Shown one piece after another: positions 48,346-57,231 of a stretch of 64,000 bases of DNA. The translations under genes were made by a program, and so were the position numbers. Location: positions 124,001-188,000 of the forward strand of contig NZ_JARVKY010000017.1 of NCBI RefSeq assembly GCF_029813785.1. The letters run 5' to 3'. The DNA comes from Streptomyces sp. DH41 (GTDB lineage Bacteria; Actinomycetota; Actinomycetes; Streptomycetales; Streptomycetaceae). Under the pieces are notes generated by a model. It was not told the DNA's origin, searched no databases, and saw only the letters and a program-made list of their open reading frames with translations. Numbering within the stretch: position 1 is the stretch's first letter; each line of letters starts with the position of its first letter.

Positions 48346-49575
48346 TCAGGACGTCAGGACCTTCTCCAGCGTTCCGAGTGCTCCCTCCAGCTCCTCGCCG
48401 GTGACGGTCAGCGGCGGGGCCAGCCGGATCGTGGAGCCGTGGGTGTCCTTGACGAGGACGCCCTCGCGCATCAGCCGTTCGCTGATCTCCCGGCCGGTGC
48501 CGAGCGCCGGGTCGACGTCGACGCCCGCCCACAGTCCCCGCGCGCGGAAACCGACGACGCCCCTGCCGACCAGGGCGGTCAGGCCCTCGCGCAGCACCGC
48601 GCCCAGCTCGGTGGCCCGACGCTGGAACTCGCCCGTCTCCAGCAGCTCCACCACCGCCGTGCCGACCGCGGCCGCCAGCGGGTTGCCGCCGAACGTCGAG
48701 CCGTGCTCGCCCGGACGCAGCACGCCGAGGACCTCCCGGCTGCCGACCACCGCCGACACCGGGACGATGCCGCCGCCCAGCGCCTTGCCGAGCAGCACCA
48801 CGTCCGGCGCGACCGACTCGTGCTCGACGGCGAGGGTGCGCCCCGTGCGGCCGAGACCCGACTGGATCTCGTCCGCGACGAAGAGGCAGCCGGCCCGGCG
48901 GGTCAGCTCCCGCACGCCGGCCAGATAGCCGGTGTCCGGGATCAGCACGCCCGCCTCGCCCTGGATCGGTTCGATCAGCACGGCCGCCGTCGTCTCGTCG
49001 ACCGCCGCTTCCATGGCCGCCAGGTCGTTGTACGGGACGACCCGGAAACCCGGGGTGAAGGGACCGAAGCCGGAGCGGGCCGTCTCGTCCGTGGAGAAGC
49101 TCACGATCGTCGTCGTACGGCCGTGGAAGTTGTCCGCCGCGACCACGATCGTCGCCCGGTCGGCCGGGACGCCCTTGACGTCGTAGGCCCACTTGCGGGC
49201 CACCTTGATGCCGCTCTCCACCGCCTCCGCGCCGGTGTTCATCGGCAGCACCATGTCCGTGCCGGTCAGCGCGGCCAGCCGTTCGGCGAAGGAGGCGAGC
49301 CGGTCGTTGTGGAAGGCGCGCGAGGTGAGTGTGAGCCGGTCCAGCTGGCGGTGGGCGGCCTCGGTCAGCGCCGGGTGCCGGTGGCCGAAGTTGAGCGCCG
49401 AGTACCCGGCCAGCATGTCCAGGTAGCGGCGGCCCTCCACGTCCTCGACCCAGGCGCCCTCCGCGCGGGCCACGACCACGGGCAGCGGGTGGTAGTTGTG
49501 CGCGAGGACGGGCTCCTCCGCGCGGATGAGCTCCTCGGAGCCGCGGGTGGGGGCGGGGTGGGCGGGCGCGGTCAT
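48346..49575 (-). CDS. rocD: Ornithine aminotransferase
   Basis: A 409-residue class III PLP aminotransferase. NTGAEAVESGIKVARKW, FHGRTTTIVSFS, VLIEPIQGEAGV, LFVADEIQSGLGRTG and the PLP Lys in LLGKALGGGIVPVSA match ornithine-oxo-acid transaminases, which make glutamate semialdehyde. ATG 49575 overlaps the stop of the amidinohydrolase gene (ATGA). Together they point to arginine-derivative catabolism. Confidence 0.93.
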   Translation of the reverse strand: MTAPAHPAPTRGSEELIRAEEPVLAHNYHPLPVVVARAEGAWVEDVEGRRYLDMLAGYSALNFGHRHPALTEAAHRQLDRLTLTSRAFHNDRLASFAERLAALTGTDMVLPMNTGAEAVESGIKVARKWAYDVKGVPADRATIVVAADNFHGRTTTIVSFSTDETARSGFGPFTPGFRVVPYNDLAAMEAAVDETTAAVLIEPIQGEAGVLIPDTGYLAGVRELTRRAGCLFVADEIQSGLGRTGRTLAVEHESVAPDVVLLGKALGGGIVPVSAVVGSREVLGVLRPGEHGSTFGGNPLAAAVGTAVVELLETGEFQRRATELGAVLREGLTALVGRGVVGFRARGLWAGVDVDPALGTGREISERLMREGVLVKDTHGSTIRLAPPLTVTGEELEGALGTLEKVLTS

Positions 49576-50411
49576 GAACGGGTCTCCCGGATCTCCTGGG
49601 TGCAGCACTTGATGCCGCCACCGGCCTTGTGGAACTCGGACAGGTCGACGGGGACGGGGACGTAGCCGAGGCCGGCGAGGCGGTCGGCGAGTTCCCGGGC
49701 CCCGGGCGCGAGGAACACGTGCCGCCCGTCGGAGACGGAGTTGAGTCCGAACGCCATGGCGTCCTCGCGGGTGGCGATCACCGCGTCCGGGTAGAGCCGC
49801 TCCAGCACCTCGCGGCTGCCGGGCGAGAAGGCCCCGGGGTAGTAGGCGATGTTCCCGTCCGCTGCGCCGTCCGCGTCGTCGAGCACGAACAGCGCCGTGT
49901 CCAGATGGTAGAAGTACGGGTCCACGAGCGTCAGCGAGATCACCGGCACGCCGAAGAACTCCTGTACCTCGCGGTGCGCCTCACGGGTCGTACGGAACCC
50001 CGTGCCGGCCAGGATCCAGCGGCCGGCCGGGACCAGGTCGCCCTCGCCCTCGCAGACCGCCTCGGGGTGGTGGACCTCGAAGCCCTCCGTCTTGAACCAC
50101 GCCTCGTAGGGCACCGACTCGGGACGGCGCTCGCGGGCGTGGAAGAGGGAGCCGCAGACCCGGCCCTCGACGACGACCGCGCAGTTCGCGGCGAAGACCA
50201 TGTCGGGCAGACCCGGGACCGGCTGGACGGTGTCCACGGTGTGGCCGTGGGCGCGGTAGGCGTCGACCAGTGCCTGCCACTGGTCCAGTGCGCGGATGAC
50301 GTCGACGGGCCGGTCGGGGCTCATCCACGGGTTGATCGCGTACTGCACGGCGAAGTGTCTGGGTTCGCAGACCAGAAAGCGCCGCCGGCGCGGCACACGG
50401 GATTCGGACAC
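49572..50411 (-). CDS. Dimethylargininase (DDAH)-like amidinotransferase-fold hydrolase
   Basis: A 279-residue guanidino-modifying enzyme. Conserved pieces are MVFAANCAVVVEGRV, HARERRPESV, EGEGDLV, the catalytic His in FYHLDTALFVLDD, and the catalytic Cys near the C terminus in GGGIKCCTQEI. It hydrolyses methylated arginine or arginine to citrulline. The start is GTG 50411 with GGAGGA upstream. It is coupled to rocD by a 4-bp overlap and lies downstream of an Lrp regulator. Confidence 0.9.
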   Translation of the reverse strand: MSESRVPRRRRFLVCEPRHFAVQYAINPWMSPDRPVDVIRALDQWQALVDAYRAHGHTVDTVQPVPGLPDMVFAANCAVVVEGRVCGSLFHARERRPESVPYEAWFKTEGFEVHHPEAVCEGEGDLVPAGRWILAGTGFRTTREAHREVQEFFGVPVISLTLVDPYFYHLDTALFVLDDADGAADGNIAYYPGAFSPGSREVLERLYPDAVIATREDAMAFGLNSVSDGRHVFLAPGARELADRLAGLGYVPVPVDLSEFHKAGGGIKCCTQEIRETRS

Positions 50412-50615
50412 AGAGGGGTTCCTCCGCTTCCTGACGGATTGTGACTGGGGTATGACACCACGGTAGGAAGCGAAGGAGACGGACGACAAGCGACAACAGC
50501 TGCGTGTTCGCGCACGATCGCTGCGTCCTGAGTCGCATCGGCGCACGTCTGCTGCGCCCTCGGCCGGTCTCCGGGCCGCCGCCCGGGGTGCCGGGGCCGG
50601 CTCCCGGGCCGCGTC

Positions 50616-51098
50616 TTACGGTGCCGGATGGCTCGCGCCCGCCTCCGGACTGTCCGGGATCAGATGGGACAGCACCATCACACTGATCGTCTTGCGGATG
50701 AACGGCTCGGCCCGGATCCGTTCCAGCACCTCCTCGAAGTGCTCCACGTCCCGCGCCCGCACATGCAGCAGCGCGTCCGCCCCACCGGTCACCGTCATCG
50801 CCGCCGTGATCTCCGGGTAGCCGCGCGCGACCTGGGCCAGCCGCCTCGGCGGCGCCGCCCCCTCGCAGTACACCTCCACGTAGGCCTCGGTCCGCCAGCC
50901 CAGCGCGGAGGGCCGCACCGTCGCCGTGAACCCGGTGATCACGCCGGTCTCGCGCAGCCGGTCCACCCGGCGCTTGACCGCCGTCGAGGACAGGCCGACC
51001 TCCGCGCCGATCTCGGCGAAGGACGTCCTGGCGTTCGCCATCAGGGCGGTGACGATCTTCCGGTCGAGTTCGTCGAACGAAGCGGGCCTGCTGCTCAT
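50616..51098 (-). CDS. Lrp/AsnC-family regulator
   Basis: A 160-residue regulator. The AsnC-type helix-turn-helix is DELDRKIVTALMANARTSFAEI with GLSSTAVKRRVDRLRETGVI (about 9-50, in pieces). The RAM domain (about 68-150) includes EITAAMTVTGGADALLHVRARD. ATG 51098 lies 6 bp after TACAGT, so the mRNA is probably leaderless, and a 15-bp inverted repeat overlaps the -10. The arginine/ornithine pair downstream on the same strand is the likely target. Confidence 0.93.
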   Translation of the reverse strand: MSSRPASFDELDRKIVTALMANARTSFAEIGAEVGLSSTAVKRRVDRLRETGVITGFTATVRPSALGWRTEAYVEVYCEGAAPPRRLAQVARGYPEITAAMTVTGGADALLHVRARDVEHFEEVLERIRAEPFIRKTISVMVLSHLIPDSPEAGASHPAP

Positions 51099-51107
51099 GC
51101 GGGCACT

Positions 51108-51122
51108 GTATCCAGCGGATAC
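51108..51122. promoter_or_regulatory. Inverted repeat operator over the lrp-type promoter
   Basis: GTATCC-AGC-GGATAC is a perfect 15-bp inverted repeat. It overlaps the minus-strand -10 element TACAGT (51110-51105) of the Lrp-type gene and lies 53 bp before the divergent LytTR gene. Autorepression is likely. Confidence 0.6.
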
Positions 51123-51175
51123 GTCCACGTCGGGCACGTGTGCAGGCGCACGGATTGCTCCTACACTCCAGCCTC

Positions 51176-51934
51176 ATGCTGCGCGCCCTGGCTGTCGACG
51201 ACGAACGCCCCACCCTCGAGGAACTCGTGTACCTGCTGAACGCCGATCCCCGCATCGGCACGGCGGAGGGCGCGTCGGACGCGACGGAGGCGCTGCGCCG
51301 CATCAACCGCGCCCTGGAGTCGGGCCCCGACGGGCCGGACGCCATCGACGTCGTCTTCCTCGACATCCAGATGCCCGGCCTGGACGGACTCGACCTCGCC
51401 CGGCTGCTGAGCGGGTTCGCCCGCCCGCCGCTGGTCGTCTTCGTCACCGCGCACGAGGACTTCGCCGTGCAGGCCTTCGACCTCAAGGCCGTCGACTACG
51501 TCCTCAAGCCCGTCCGCAGGGAACGGCTCGCGGAGGCGGTCCGCCGAGCCGTCGAACGACGGGGCACCGCGGCCCCGGCCCCGCGCATACCCGTGCACGA
51601 ACCCGACCCCGACCACATCGCCGTGGAACTGGGCGGCGTCACCCGCTTCGTCCCCGTCGAGGACATCACCCACGTCGAGGCCCAGGGCGACTACGCCCGC
51701 CTGCACACCGACCGGGGCAGCCACCTCGTCCGCATCCCCCTGTCCACCCTGGAGGAGCGCTGGCGTGCCCGCGGCTTCGTCCGCATCCACCGCCGCCACC
51801 TCGTCGCCCTGCGCCACATCGGCGAGCTCCGCCTGGACGCCGGGTCCGTCAGCGTCCTGGTCGGCGCCGAGGAACTCCAGGTCAGCCGGCGCCACGCCCG
51901 CGAACTGCGGGACCTGCTCATGCGGAGGCCGTGA
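51176..51934 (+). CDS. LytTR-family response regulator
   Basis: A 252-residue regulator. The receiver domain has ALAVDDERPTLEEL, phospho-Asp in VVFLDIQMPGLDG, FVTAHEDFAVQAFDLKAVDYVLKPV with the conserved Lys. The LytTR DNA-binding domain (about 145-250) has VPVEDITHVEAQGDYARLHT and FVRIHRRHLVALRHI. ATG 51176 lies 8 bp after TACACT with no Shine-Dalgarno, so it may be leaderless. It is the first gene of an operon with a symporter and a LytS-type kinase. Confidence 0.95.
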   Translation: MLRALAVDDERPTLEELVYLLNADPRIGTAEGASDATEALRRINRALESGPDGPDAIDVVFLDIQMPGLDGLDLARLLSGFARPPLVVFVTAHEDFAVQAFDLKAVDYVLKPVRRERLAEAVRRAVERRGTAAPAPRIPVHEPDPDHIAVELGGVTRFVPVEDITHVEAQGDYARLHTDRGSHLVRIPLSTLEERWRARGFVRIHRRHLVALRHIGELRLDAGSVSVLVGAEELQVSRRHARELRDLLMRRP

Positions 51935-51936
51935 CC

Positions 51937-52296
51937 ATGCCCCAGGACCCCACCGAACGCCGCGTCACCGTCACCGGCCCGCCCAGACGCACCGGCAGGG
52001 CCCCCGGCTACTACCGCCCGCGTACCGAGATCGACGAGCAGACCACGCTCGGGCACACGTACGTCCGCTCCCTCATGCGCAGCCAGCTGCGGGCCGGCCT
52101 CACCGCCTTCGCGGTGCTCGGACTCCTGGTCGGCCCGCTGCCGCTGCTGTTCGCGGCGTTGCCCGACGCCCACCGTCTGGAATGGACCGTCCTCGGCTTC
52201 GGCCTGTACGCCCCGCTCGTCCTTCTCGCCCGCTGGTACGTGCGCCGCGCCGAGCGCAACGAACGCGACTTCGTGCGCCTCGTCGAGGACCGATGA
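51937..52296 (+). CDS. Small two-helix membrane protein associated with the symporter
   Basis: A 119-residue protein with two hydrophobic segments (LTAFAVLGLLVGPLPLLFAAL and WTVLGFGLYAPLVLLARWYV) and basic ends. Actinobacterial and proteobacterial acetate/SSS symporters are often preceded by a DUF485-like small membrane protein; this has the same position and topology but a longer N-terminal tail. It starts 2 bp after the response regulator stop. The end of its coding sequence is duplicated downstream (52285-52353). Confidence 0.8.
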   Translation: MPQDPTERRVTVTGPPRRTGRAPGYYRPRTEIDEQTTLGHTYVRSLMRSQLRAGLTAFAVLGLLVGPLPLLFAALPDAHRLEWTVLGFGLYAPLVLLARWYVRRAERNERDFVRLVEDR

Positions 52297-52353
52297 CCCC
52301 GTTCCCGAAGGTGCCTCGCCGAGGACCGATGAGCCCGCCCCCGAAGGCGCCAT
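52285..52353 (+). repeat. Imperfect tandem duplication at the gene junction
   Basis: A 36-bp unit starting GAGGACCGATGA (52285-52320) is repeated at 52321-52353 with a few changes. The first copy encodes the C-terminal Glu-Asp-Arg-stop of the small membrane protein, and the second copy leads directly into the ATG of the symporter. It has lengthened the intergenic spacer. Confidence 0.8.
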
Positions 52354-54082
52354 GAACTCCAGCTACGCCATACCCGCCGTCGCCCTCGTCGTCGTCGCCA
52401 CCGTCCTCGTCGGCGCCTTCGGCCTGCGCATCTCCCGCACCACCTCCGACTTCTACGTCGCCTCCCGCACCGTCGGCCCCCGCCTCAACGCCGCCGCCAT
52501 CAGCGGCGAGTACCTCTCCGCCGCGTCCTTCCTCGGCATCGCCGGGCTGGTCCTCGTCCAGGGCCCCGACATGCTCTGGTACCCGGTCGGCTACACCGCC
52601 GGCTACCTGGTCCTGCTCCTCTTCGTCGCCGCCCCGCTGCGCCGCTCCGGCGCCTACACGCTGCCCGACTTCGCCGAGGCCCGGCTCGCCTCCCAGGCGG
52701 TACGGCGGCTCGCCGGGGCCTTCGTCGTCGGCGTCGGCTGGCTCTACCTGCTGCCCCAGCTCCAGGGCGCCGGACTGACCCTGGCCGTGCTGGGCGGGGC
52801 GCCCGACTGGCTGGGCGGAGTGATCGTCGCCGTCGTCGTCACCGCCATCGTCGCCGCCGGCGGCATGCGCAGCATCACCTTCGTCCAGGCCTTCCAGTAC
52901 TGGCTGAAGCTCACCGCCCTGCTCGTCCCCGCCCTCTTCCTGGTGCTGGCCTGGCAGGGCGACGGCGCACCCGGCCGGCCCTTCGAGGAACCGGCCACCT
53001 TCCGCGAGCAGCGCTCCGTCCGGGTCGACGACAGCCTCACCCTCACACTGGACAGTCCGCTGACCGTCACCGTCGACGGCACGGTGGACGGCCGCGCCCA
53101 CGACGGCACCCGGGTCGGGCTCCCCACCGGCACCCATCACATCGAGGCCGGCACCCGCCTCACCTTCGCCGAGGACACCCCCGTCCCGGCCGCCGGACGC
53201 GGCGCCGACGACGCCCTGTCGCCCTCCCGGGCCGAGAGCCGCACGGAACGCCCGCTGTACGCCACGTACGGCCTGATCCTCGCCACCTTCCTCGGCACCA
53301 TGGGCCTGCCGCACGTCGTGGTCCGCTTCTACACCAGCCCGCACGGCGTCGCCGCCCGCCGCACCACCGTCGCCGTCCTCGGTCTCATCGGCGCCTTCTA
53401 CCTACTGCCGCCCGTCTACGGCGCCCTGGGCCGCATGTACGCCCCCGAGCTGACCCTCACCGGCGACGCCGACGCCGCCGTGCTGCTGCTGCCCGACCGG
53501 GTGATCGGGGGAGTGGGCGGCGACCTGCTCGGGGCGCTGGTCGCGGGCGGTGCCTTCGCCGCGTTCCTGTCCACCGCGTCCGGGCTGACCATGGCTGTCG
53601 CGGGCGTCCTCACCCAGGACGTGCTGCCGTCCCGCGGCGTGCCGCACTTCCGGCTCGGCACCCTCCTCGCCATGGCCGTGCCGCTCGCTGCGAGCGCGCT
53701 GGTCGGCGGGCTGCCGGTCGCCGACGCCGTCGGCCTCGCCTTCGCCGTGTCGGCGTCCTCCTTCTGCCCGCTGCTCGTCCTCGGCATCTGGTGGCGGCGG
53801 CTGACCCCGCCCGGCGCGGCGGCCGGAATGCTGGTGGGCGGCGGCTCCGCCCTGCTCGCCGTCGCCGCGACCATGGGCGGCTTCCCGGGCGGCGGCGGTG
53901 CGCTGCACGCGCTGCTGGCCTGGCCCGCGCTCTGGTCGGTGCCGCTGGCCTTCCTCACCATGGTGCTGGTCTCCCTGGCCACACCGGGCCGGGTCCCGGC
54001 CGGGACGGCGGCCATCCTGGCCCGCTTCCACCTGCCGGAGGAGCTGCGCACGGACGAACTGCACAAGGAGGTGACCCCGTGA
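52352..54082 (+). CDS. Sodium:solute symporter (SSS family, ActP-like) with extracytoplasmic insert
   Basis: A 576-residue transporter with about 13 helices. Core motifs are SDFYVASRTVGPRLNAAAISGEYLSAASFLG, quoted here as DFYVASRTVG and GEYLSAASF, and later GLPHVVVRFYTSP, AAFLSTASGLTMAVAGVL and FAVSASSFCPLLVLGIWW. These fit acetate/pyruvate-type members. Residues 201-300 form a hydrophilic, Thr/Val-rich beta-like insert (VDDSLTLTLDSPLTVTVDG) between two helices, probably outside the cell. The stop overlaps the kinase start (GTGA). Confidence 0.92.
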   Translation: MNSSYAIPAVALVVVATVLVGAFGLRISRTTSDFYVASRTVGPRLNAAAISGEYLSAASFLGIAGLVLVQGPDMLWYPVGYTAGYLVLLLFVAAPLRRSGAYTLPDFAEARLASQAVRRLAGAFVVGVGWLYLLPQLQGAGLTLAVLGGAPDWLGGVIVAVVVTAIVAAGGMRSITFVQAFQYWLKLTALLVPALFLVLAWQGDGAPGRPFEEPATFREQRSVRVDDSLTLTLDSPLTVTVDGTVDGRAHDGTRVGLPTGTHHIEAGTRLTFAEDTPVPAAGRGADDALSPSRAESRTERPLYATYGLILATFLGTMGLPHVVVRFYTSPHGVAARRTTVAVLGLIGAFYLLPPVYGALGRMYAPELTLTGDADAAVLLLPDRVIGGVGGDLLGALVAGGAFAAFLSTASGLTMAVAGVLTQDVLPSRGVPHFRLGTLLAMAVPLAASALVGGLPVADAVGLAFAVSASSFCPLLVLGIWWRRLTPPGAAAGMLVGGGSALLAVAATMGGFPGGGGALHALLAWPALWSVPLAFLTMVLVSLATPGRVPAGTAAILARFHLPEELRTDELHKEVTP

Positions 54083-55296
54083 GCGGCTCCATGAGCGGAT
54101 TCCTGGCGGGCCTGGCCGTGGCCGTGCTCCCGCTGCTGGCCGCGGGCTTCTGGCTGGGGCGGCGCACGGCCCGCCCGCAGACCCTCGGCGGGCTGGGCAC
54201 CCCGGTCGAGCACGCCACCTTCCAGACCCTGCACACCGCCTCCCTGGCCACACCCCCGCTGCGGGCGGGCCTGACCGAGGAGACCGCCGGCAAGTCGGCC
54301 CGCAAGCTGCGCTCCCTGCTCGGCACGGACGCGCTGTGTCTGACCGACCTCAAGGAGGTCCTGGTCTGGGACGGCGCGGGCGCCCATCACCGTACCGAGA
54401 TCATGGAGCGCCTCGCCGGACCGCTGGAGACCGGCCGCGGCGAGGCCTTCCCGCTCTCCTGCCTCGTCCCGGACTGCACGGTGCGCTGGGCGGTCGTCGC
54501 CCCGCTCACCGTCGACGACCGGGTGCACGGCGCCCTGGTCGCCTGCGCGCCCCGTGAGTCCGCCGTCCTGGTCCGGGCCGCCGGCGAGGTCGCCCGCTGG
54601 GTCTCCGTCCAACTGGAGCTGGCCGACCTCGACCAGTCCCGCACCCGGCTCATCGAGGCCGAGATCAAGGCCCTGCGGGCCCAGATCTCCCCGCACTTCA
54701 TCTTCAACTCGCTCGCGGTGATCGCGTCCTTCGTGCGCACCGACCCCGAGCGCGCCCGCGAGCTGCTCCTGGAGTTCGCCGACTTCACCCGCTACTCGTT
54801 CCGCCGGCACGGCGACTTCACCACCCTCGCCGACGAGCTGCACGCCATCGACCACTACCTGGCGCTGGTACGGGCCCGCTTCGGCGACCGCCTCGCCGTC
54901 ACCCTCCAGGTCGCCCCCGAGGTGCTGCCGGTCGCCCTGCCCTTCCTCTGCCTCCAGCCGCTCGTCGAGAACGCCGTCAAGCACGGCCTGGAGGGCAAGT
55001 CCGACCGGTGCCGCATCCAGATCACCGCGCAGGACGCGGGCGCCGAGGCCCTGGTCGTCATCGAGGACGACGGCGCCGGCATGGACCCGGGCCTGCTGCG
55101 CCGCATCCTCGCGCGCGAGGTCAGCCCGTCGGGCGGCATCGGACTGTCCAACGTCGACGACCGGCTCCGCCAGGTCTACGGAGACGACCACGGCCTCGTC
55201 ATCGAGACGGCCGTCGGCGCGGGCATGAAGATCACGGTCCGGCTGCCGAAGTACCAGCCGGGCGTGCACTCGGCGGGCCGGCTCGGCCGCGAGTGA
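54079..55296 (+). CDS. LytS-type sensor histidine kinase
   Basis: A 405-residue kinase. One N-terminal membrane helix (FLAGLAVAVLPLLAAGFWLG) is followed by a GAF-like sensory domain (about 60-190, KLRSLLGTDALCLTDLKEVLVWDG). The His_kinase domain (PF06580) has the phospho-acceptor in RAQISPHFIFNSLAVIA, and the HATPase has NAVKHGLEG, DDGAGMDPG and GGIGLSNVDDRLRQVYG. GTG 54079 has an ideal AAGGAGGTGA upstream. It pairs with the LytTR regulator of the same operon. Confidence 0.94.
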   Translation: MSGSMSGFLAGLAVAVLPLLAAGFWLGRRTARPQTLGGLGTPVEHATFQTLHTASLATPPLRAGLTEETAGKSARKLRSLLGTDALCLTDLKEVLVWDGAGAHHRTEIMERLAGPLETGRGEAFPLSCLVPDCTVRWAVVAPLTVDDRVHGALVACAPRESAVLVRAAGEVARWVSVQLELADLDQSRTRLIEAEIKALRAQISPHFIFNSLAVIASFVRTDPERARELLLEFADFTRYSFRRHGDFTTLADELHAIDHYLALVRARFGDRLAVTLQVAPEVLPVALPFLCLQPLVENAVKHGLEGKSDRCRIQITAQDAGAEALVVIEDDGAGMDPGLLRRILAREVSPSGGIGLSNVDDRLRQVYGDDHGLVIETAVGAGMKITVRLPKYQPGVHSAGRLGRE

Positions 55297-55321
55297 ACTG
55301 TGGTGCGCCCCGGCGTGGGGC

Positions 55322-55492
55322 TCAGGCGCTGCGCGTGGTCACCAGCCCCACCGTGATCAGACCCAGCACGACCCAGCCGAACCACAGCCAGCCGTTGCTT
55401 CCGAGCGCCACCGTGTAGGCCGTCACCGCGACCAGGCCGCCGATGGTGAGCGCCCCCATCGTCTTCGTCGAACTGTCCGTGGAACCGGGCAT
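55322..55492 (-). CDS. Small membrane protein
   Basis: A 56-residue protein with two hydrophobic segments (MGALTIGGLVAVTAYTVALG and WLWFGWVVLGLITVGLVTT) and a short polar head MPGSTDSSTK. ATG 55492 has GAGGAGGG upstream and the gap to the pseudokinase stop is 13 bp, so it is probably co-transcribed with it. Unrecognised; possibly a membrane accessory. Confidence 0.75.
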   Translation of the reverse strand: MPGSTDSSTKTMGALTIGGLVAVTAYTVALGSNGWLWFGWVVLGLITVGLVTTRSA

Positions 55493-55505
55493 CGCAACAC
55501 CCTCC

Positions 55506-57173
55506 TCATGGTCCGTTCCCCTCCATGGTGCCCCCGTTCTGCCTCCGTACGGTGCAGACGACGAGATGTGAGCCCGATTTCCACGCGCCGGCGGCCGTCC
55601 GCGAGCCGGACTCGTACAGGGAGGGGTCGAATCCGTAGTCGCGCGGCGGCACCCGACGCCCACACGCCGCGTCCGCCGCCGCGGGTGCCTCGGCGAGCGA
55701 GACACCGGGGGCCAGCCGGGTGAAGCCGAGCACCTGAGCGTCGTACCGGCCCGAGCAGGACACCAGCCGGGCCTCCCGCGCGGAGCGCACGTCCAGGCAG
55801 TCCCGGCGCTGCATGGTGGCGGTGTCCGCGAACACCGCGCCGGGCTCGCGATGCCGTCCGAGCGGCCCGTACACCGGCCCGTACGCGCCCACGACCAGAC
55901 ACGCCGTGCGCCCGAGCGCCGTCTCGAAACCCTCCTCGGCCGGCACGACCGCCACGCTGCGCACACCGGCCAGCCGCCCCCGGACCTCCCGCGTCCGCTC
56001 CTCACACCGCGCCGGACCCAGCTCGCGGGCCTCCTCGGCGGAGGAGGCGGGCACGAACGCCATCACCTGGCCGTCGGGCGCCCCGCCCCGGCAGGCCGGG
56101 TCCACGGTGAGGCGCGGCGTCCCCGTGAACCGGGTGCCTCCCGGCCAGCGGGCGCGCACGCAGTCCCCGTCCGCCAGCGGCGCCACGAGTCCCACGGCGT
56201 CGCCGTACGGTGTCCCGGCCCCGTCGGCCGCCCGGTCGGCCATGGCGTACCAGACACCGCCCAGGGCGAGGGCCAGGCCGAGCCCGCCGGCCAGGGCGGC
56301 CCGCAGGGCCCGCGGGCGCGGACGCCGGTGCCCGGCGGGGGAGACGGCGGTGGTGGAAGCGGCCGGTCCGATCACGGCCGGGCGCGCCGCGGACCAGGGC
56401 GGCTGCGACCCCGGGTCGGTCCGCGGCCGGGCGTACGTCTCCGTCTGCGGCGTGACGATCCACGCCAGTTCCGCCTCCGCCTCGGCCACCGTGACACCCG
56501 GCCCGGAGGCCCGGCCGAGCAGCCTCTCCAACAGGGGCCCCAGCGCACCGGCACGCACGGGCACGTCCCGGTCGCAGGGCTCGCGGCCCTCGACGGCGTA
56601 GTACAGGGTGCGGCCCAGTGCGAGGAGACCGTCGTCGTCGCCGGGACCGGTGACGACGTGGTCCAGGAGCAGGATCCGGCCGTACGGTGCGCCGCCGCCG
56701 TCCGGCGCCAGCAGGATGCCGGCCGGCGTCACCCGCCGGTGCGGCGCGGCCCGTCCGTGCCCGGCGGCCTGCGTGTCGAGCACGGAGAGCGCCGCGAGCC
56801 CGATCCGGGCGCAGTCGGCCGGGGCCCGCGGCCCGCGCCGGGCCACCAGCTCCCCCAGGTCGACGGCGCCCGCCACGTACTCCATGACGATCCACGGCGC
56901 GTCCTCATGCTCCACCACGTCATGAACGGTCACCAGGTGCGGATGGTCGTACGGCGGCCGTGGCAGGCTCCGGGGATCGGTGTGGGCGGCCTTCAGCGCG
57001 ACCTCGCACCCCAGCCGCTGGTCGTGGGCGAGCCACACCCGGCCCGAGCCGCCGTCGCCGAGCGGACGCAGCAGCAGATAGCGGCCGGCGACGAGCAGGC
57101 CGACTTCCGGCCGCCGTGATCCCGGCCCCCGCGCTTGTGGCCCCTCTGATCCTGAGAACGCGTGACGTGCCAT
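55506..57173 (-). CDS. Membrane pseudokinase (Ser/Thr kinase fold, catalytic residues lost)
   Basis: A 555-residue protein. Residues 28-240 follow the PASTA/Hanks-type kinase fold: glycine loop LGDGGSGRVWLAHD and Lys 61 in EVALKAAH. However, the catalytic loop reads HRRVTPAGILL (145-155) where HRDxKPxNILL is expected, so the catalytic Asp and metal-binding Asn are gone, and DFG is LLLDHV. A transmembrane helix (about 290-311) follows a Pro-rich linker. The outer domain has eight Cys and begins GDCVRARW, resembling septum-formation-type sensor domains. It probably signals by binding rather than phosphorylation. Confidence 0.85.
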   Translation of the reverse strand: MARHAFSGSEGPQARGPGSRRPEVGLLVAGRYLLLRPLGDGGSGRVWLAHDQRLGCEVALKAAHTDPRSLPRPPYDHPHLVTVHDVVEHEDAPWIVMEYVAGAVDLGELVARRGPRAPADCARIGLAALSVLDTQAAGHGRAAPHRRVTPAGILLAPDGGGAPYGRILLLDHVVTGPGDDDGLLALGRTLYYAVEGREPCDRDVPVRAGALGPLLERLLGRASGPGVTVAEAEAELAWIVTPQTETYARPRTDPGSQPPWSAARPAVIGPAASTTAVSPAGHRRPRPRALRAALAGGLGLALALGGVWYAMADRAADGAGTPYGDAVGLVAPLADGDCVRARWPGGTRFTGTPRLTVDPACRGGAPDGQVMAFVPASSAEEARELGPARCEERTREVRGRLAGVRSVAVVPAEEGFETALGRTACLVVGAYGPVYGPLGRHREPGAVFADTATMQRRDCLDVRSAREARLVSCSGRYDAQVLGFTRLAPGVSLAEAPAAADAACGRRVPPRDYGFDPSLYESGSRTAAGAWKSGSHLVVCTVRRQNGGTMEGNGP

Positions 57174-57231
57174 ACCGCTCCCCCCGGGCGGTTCCCCCGA
57201 CGCGCCACATGCTACTGAACGGAGCCGCCGT

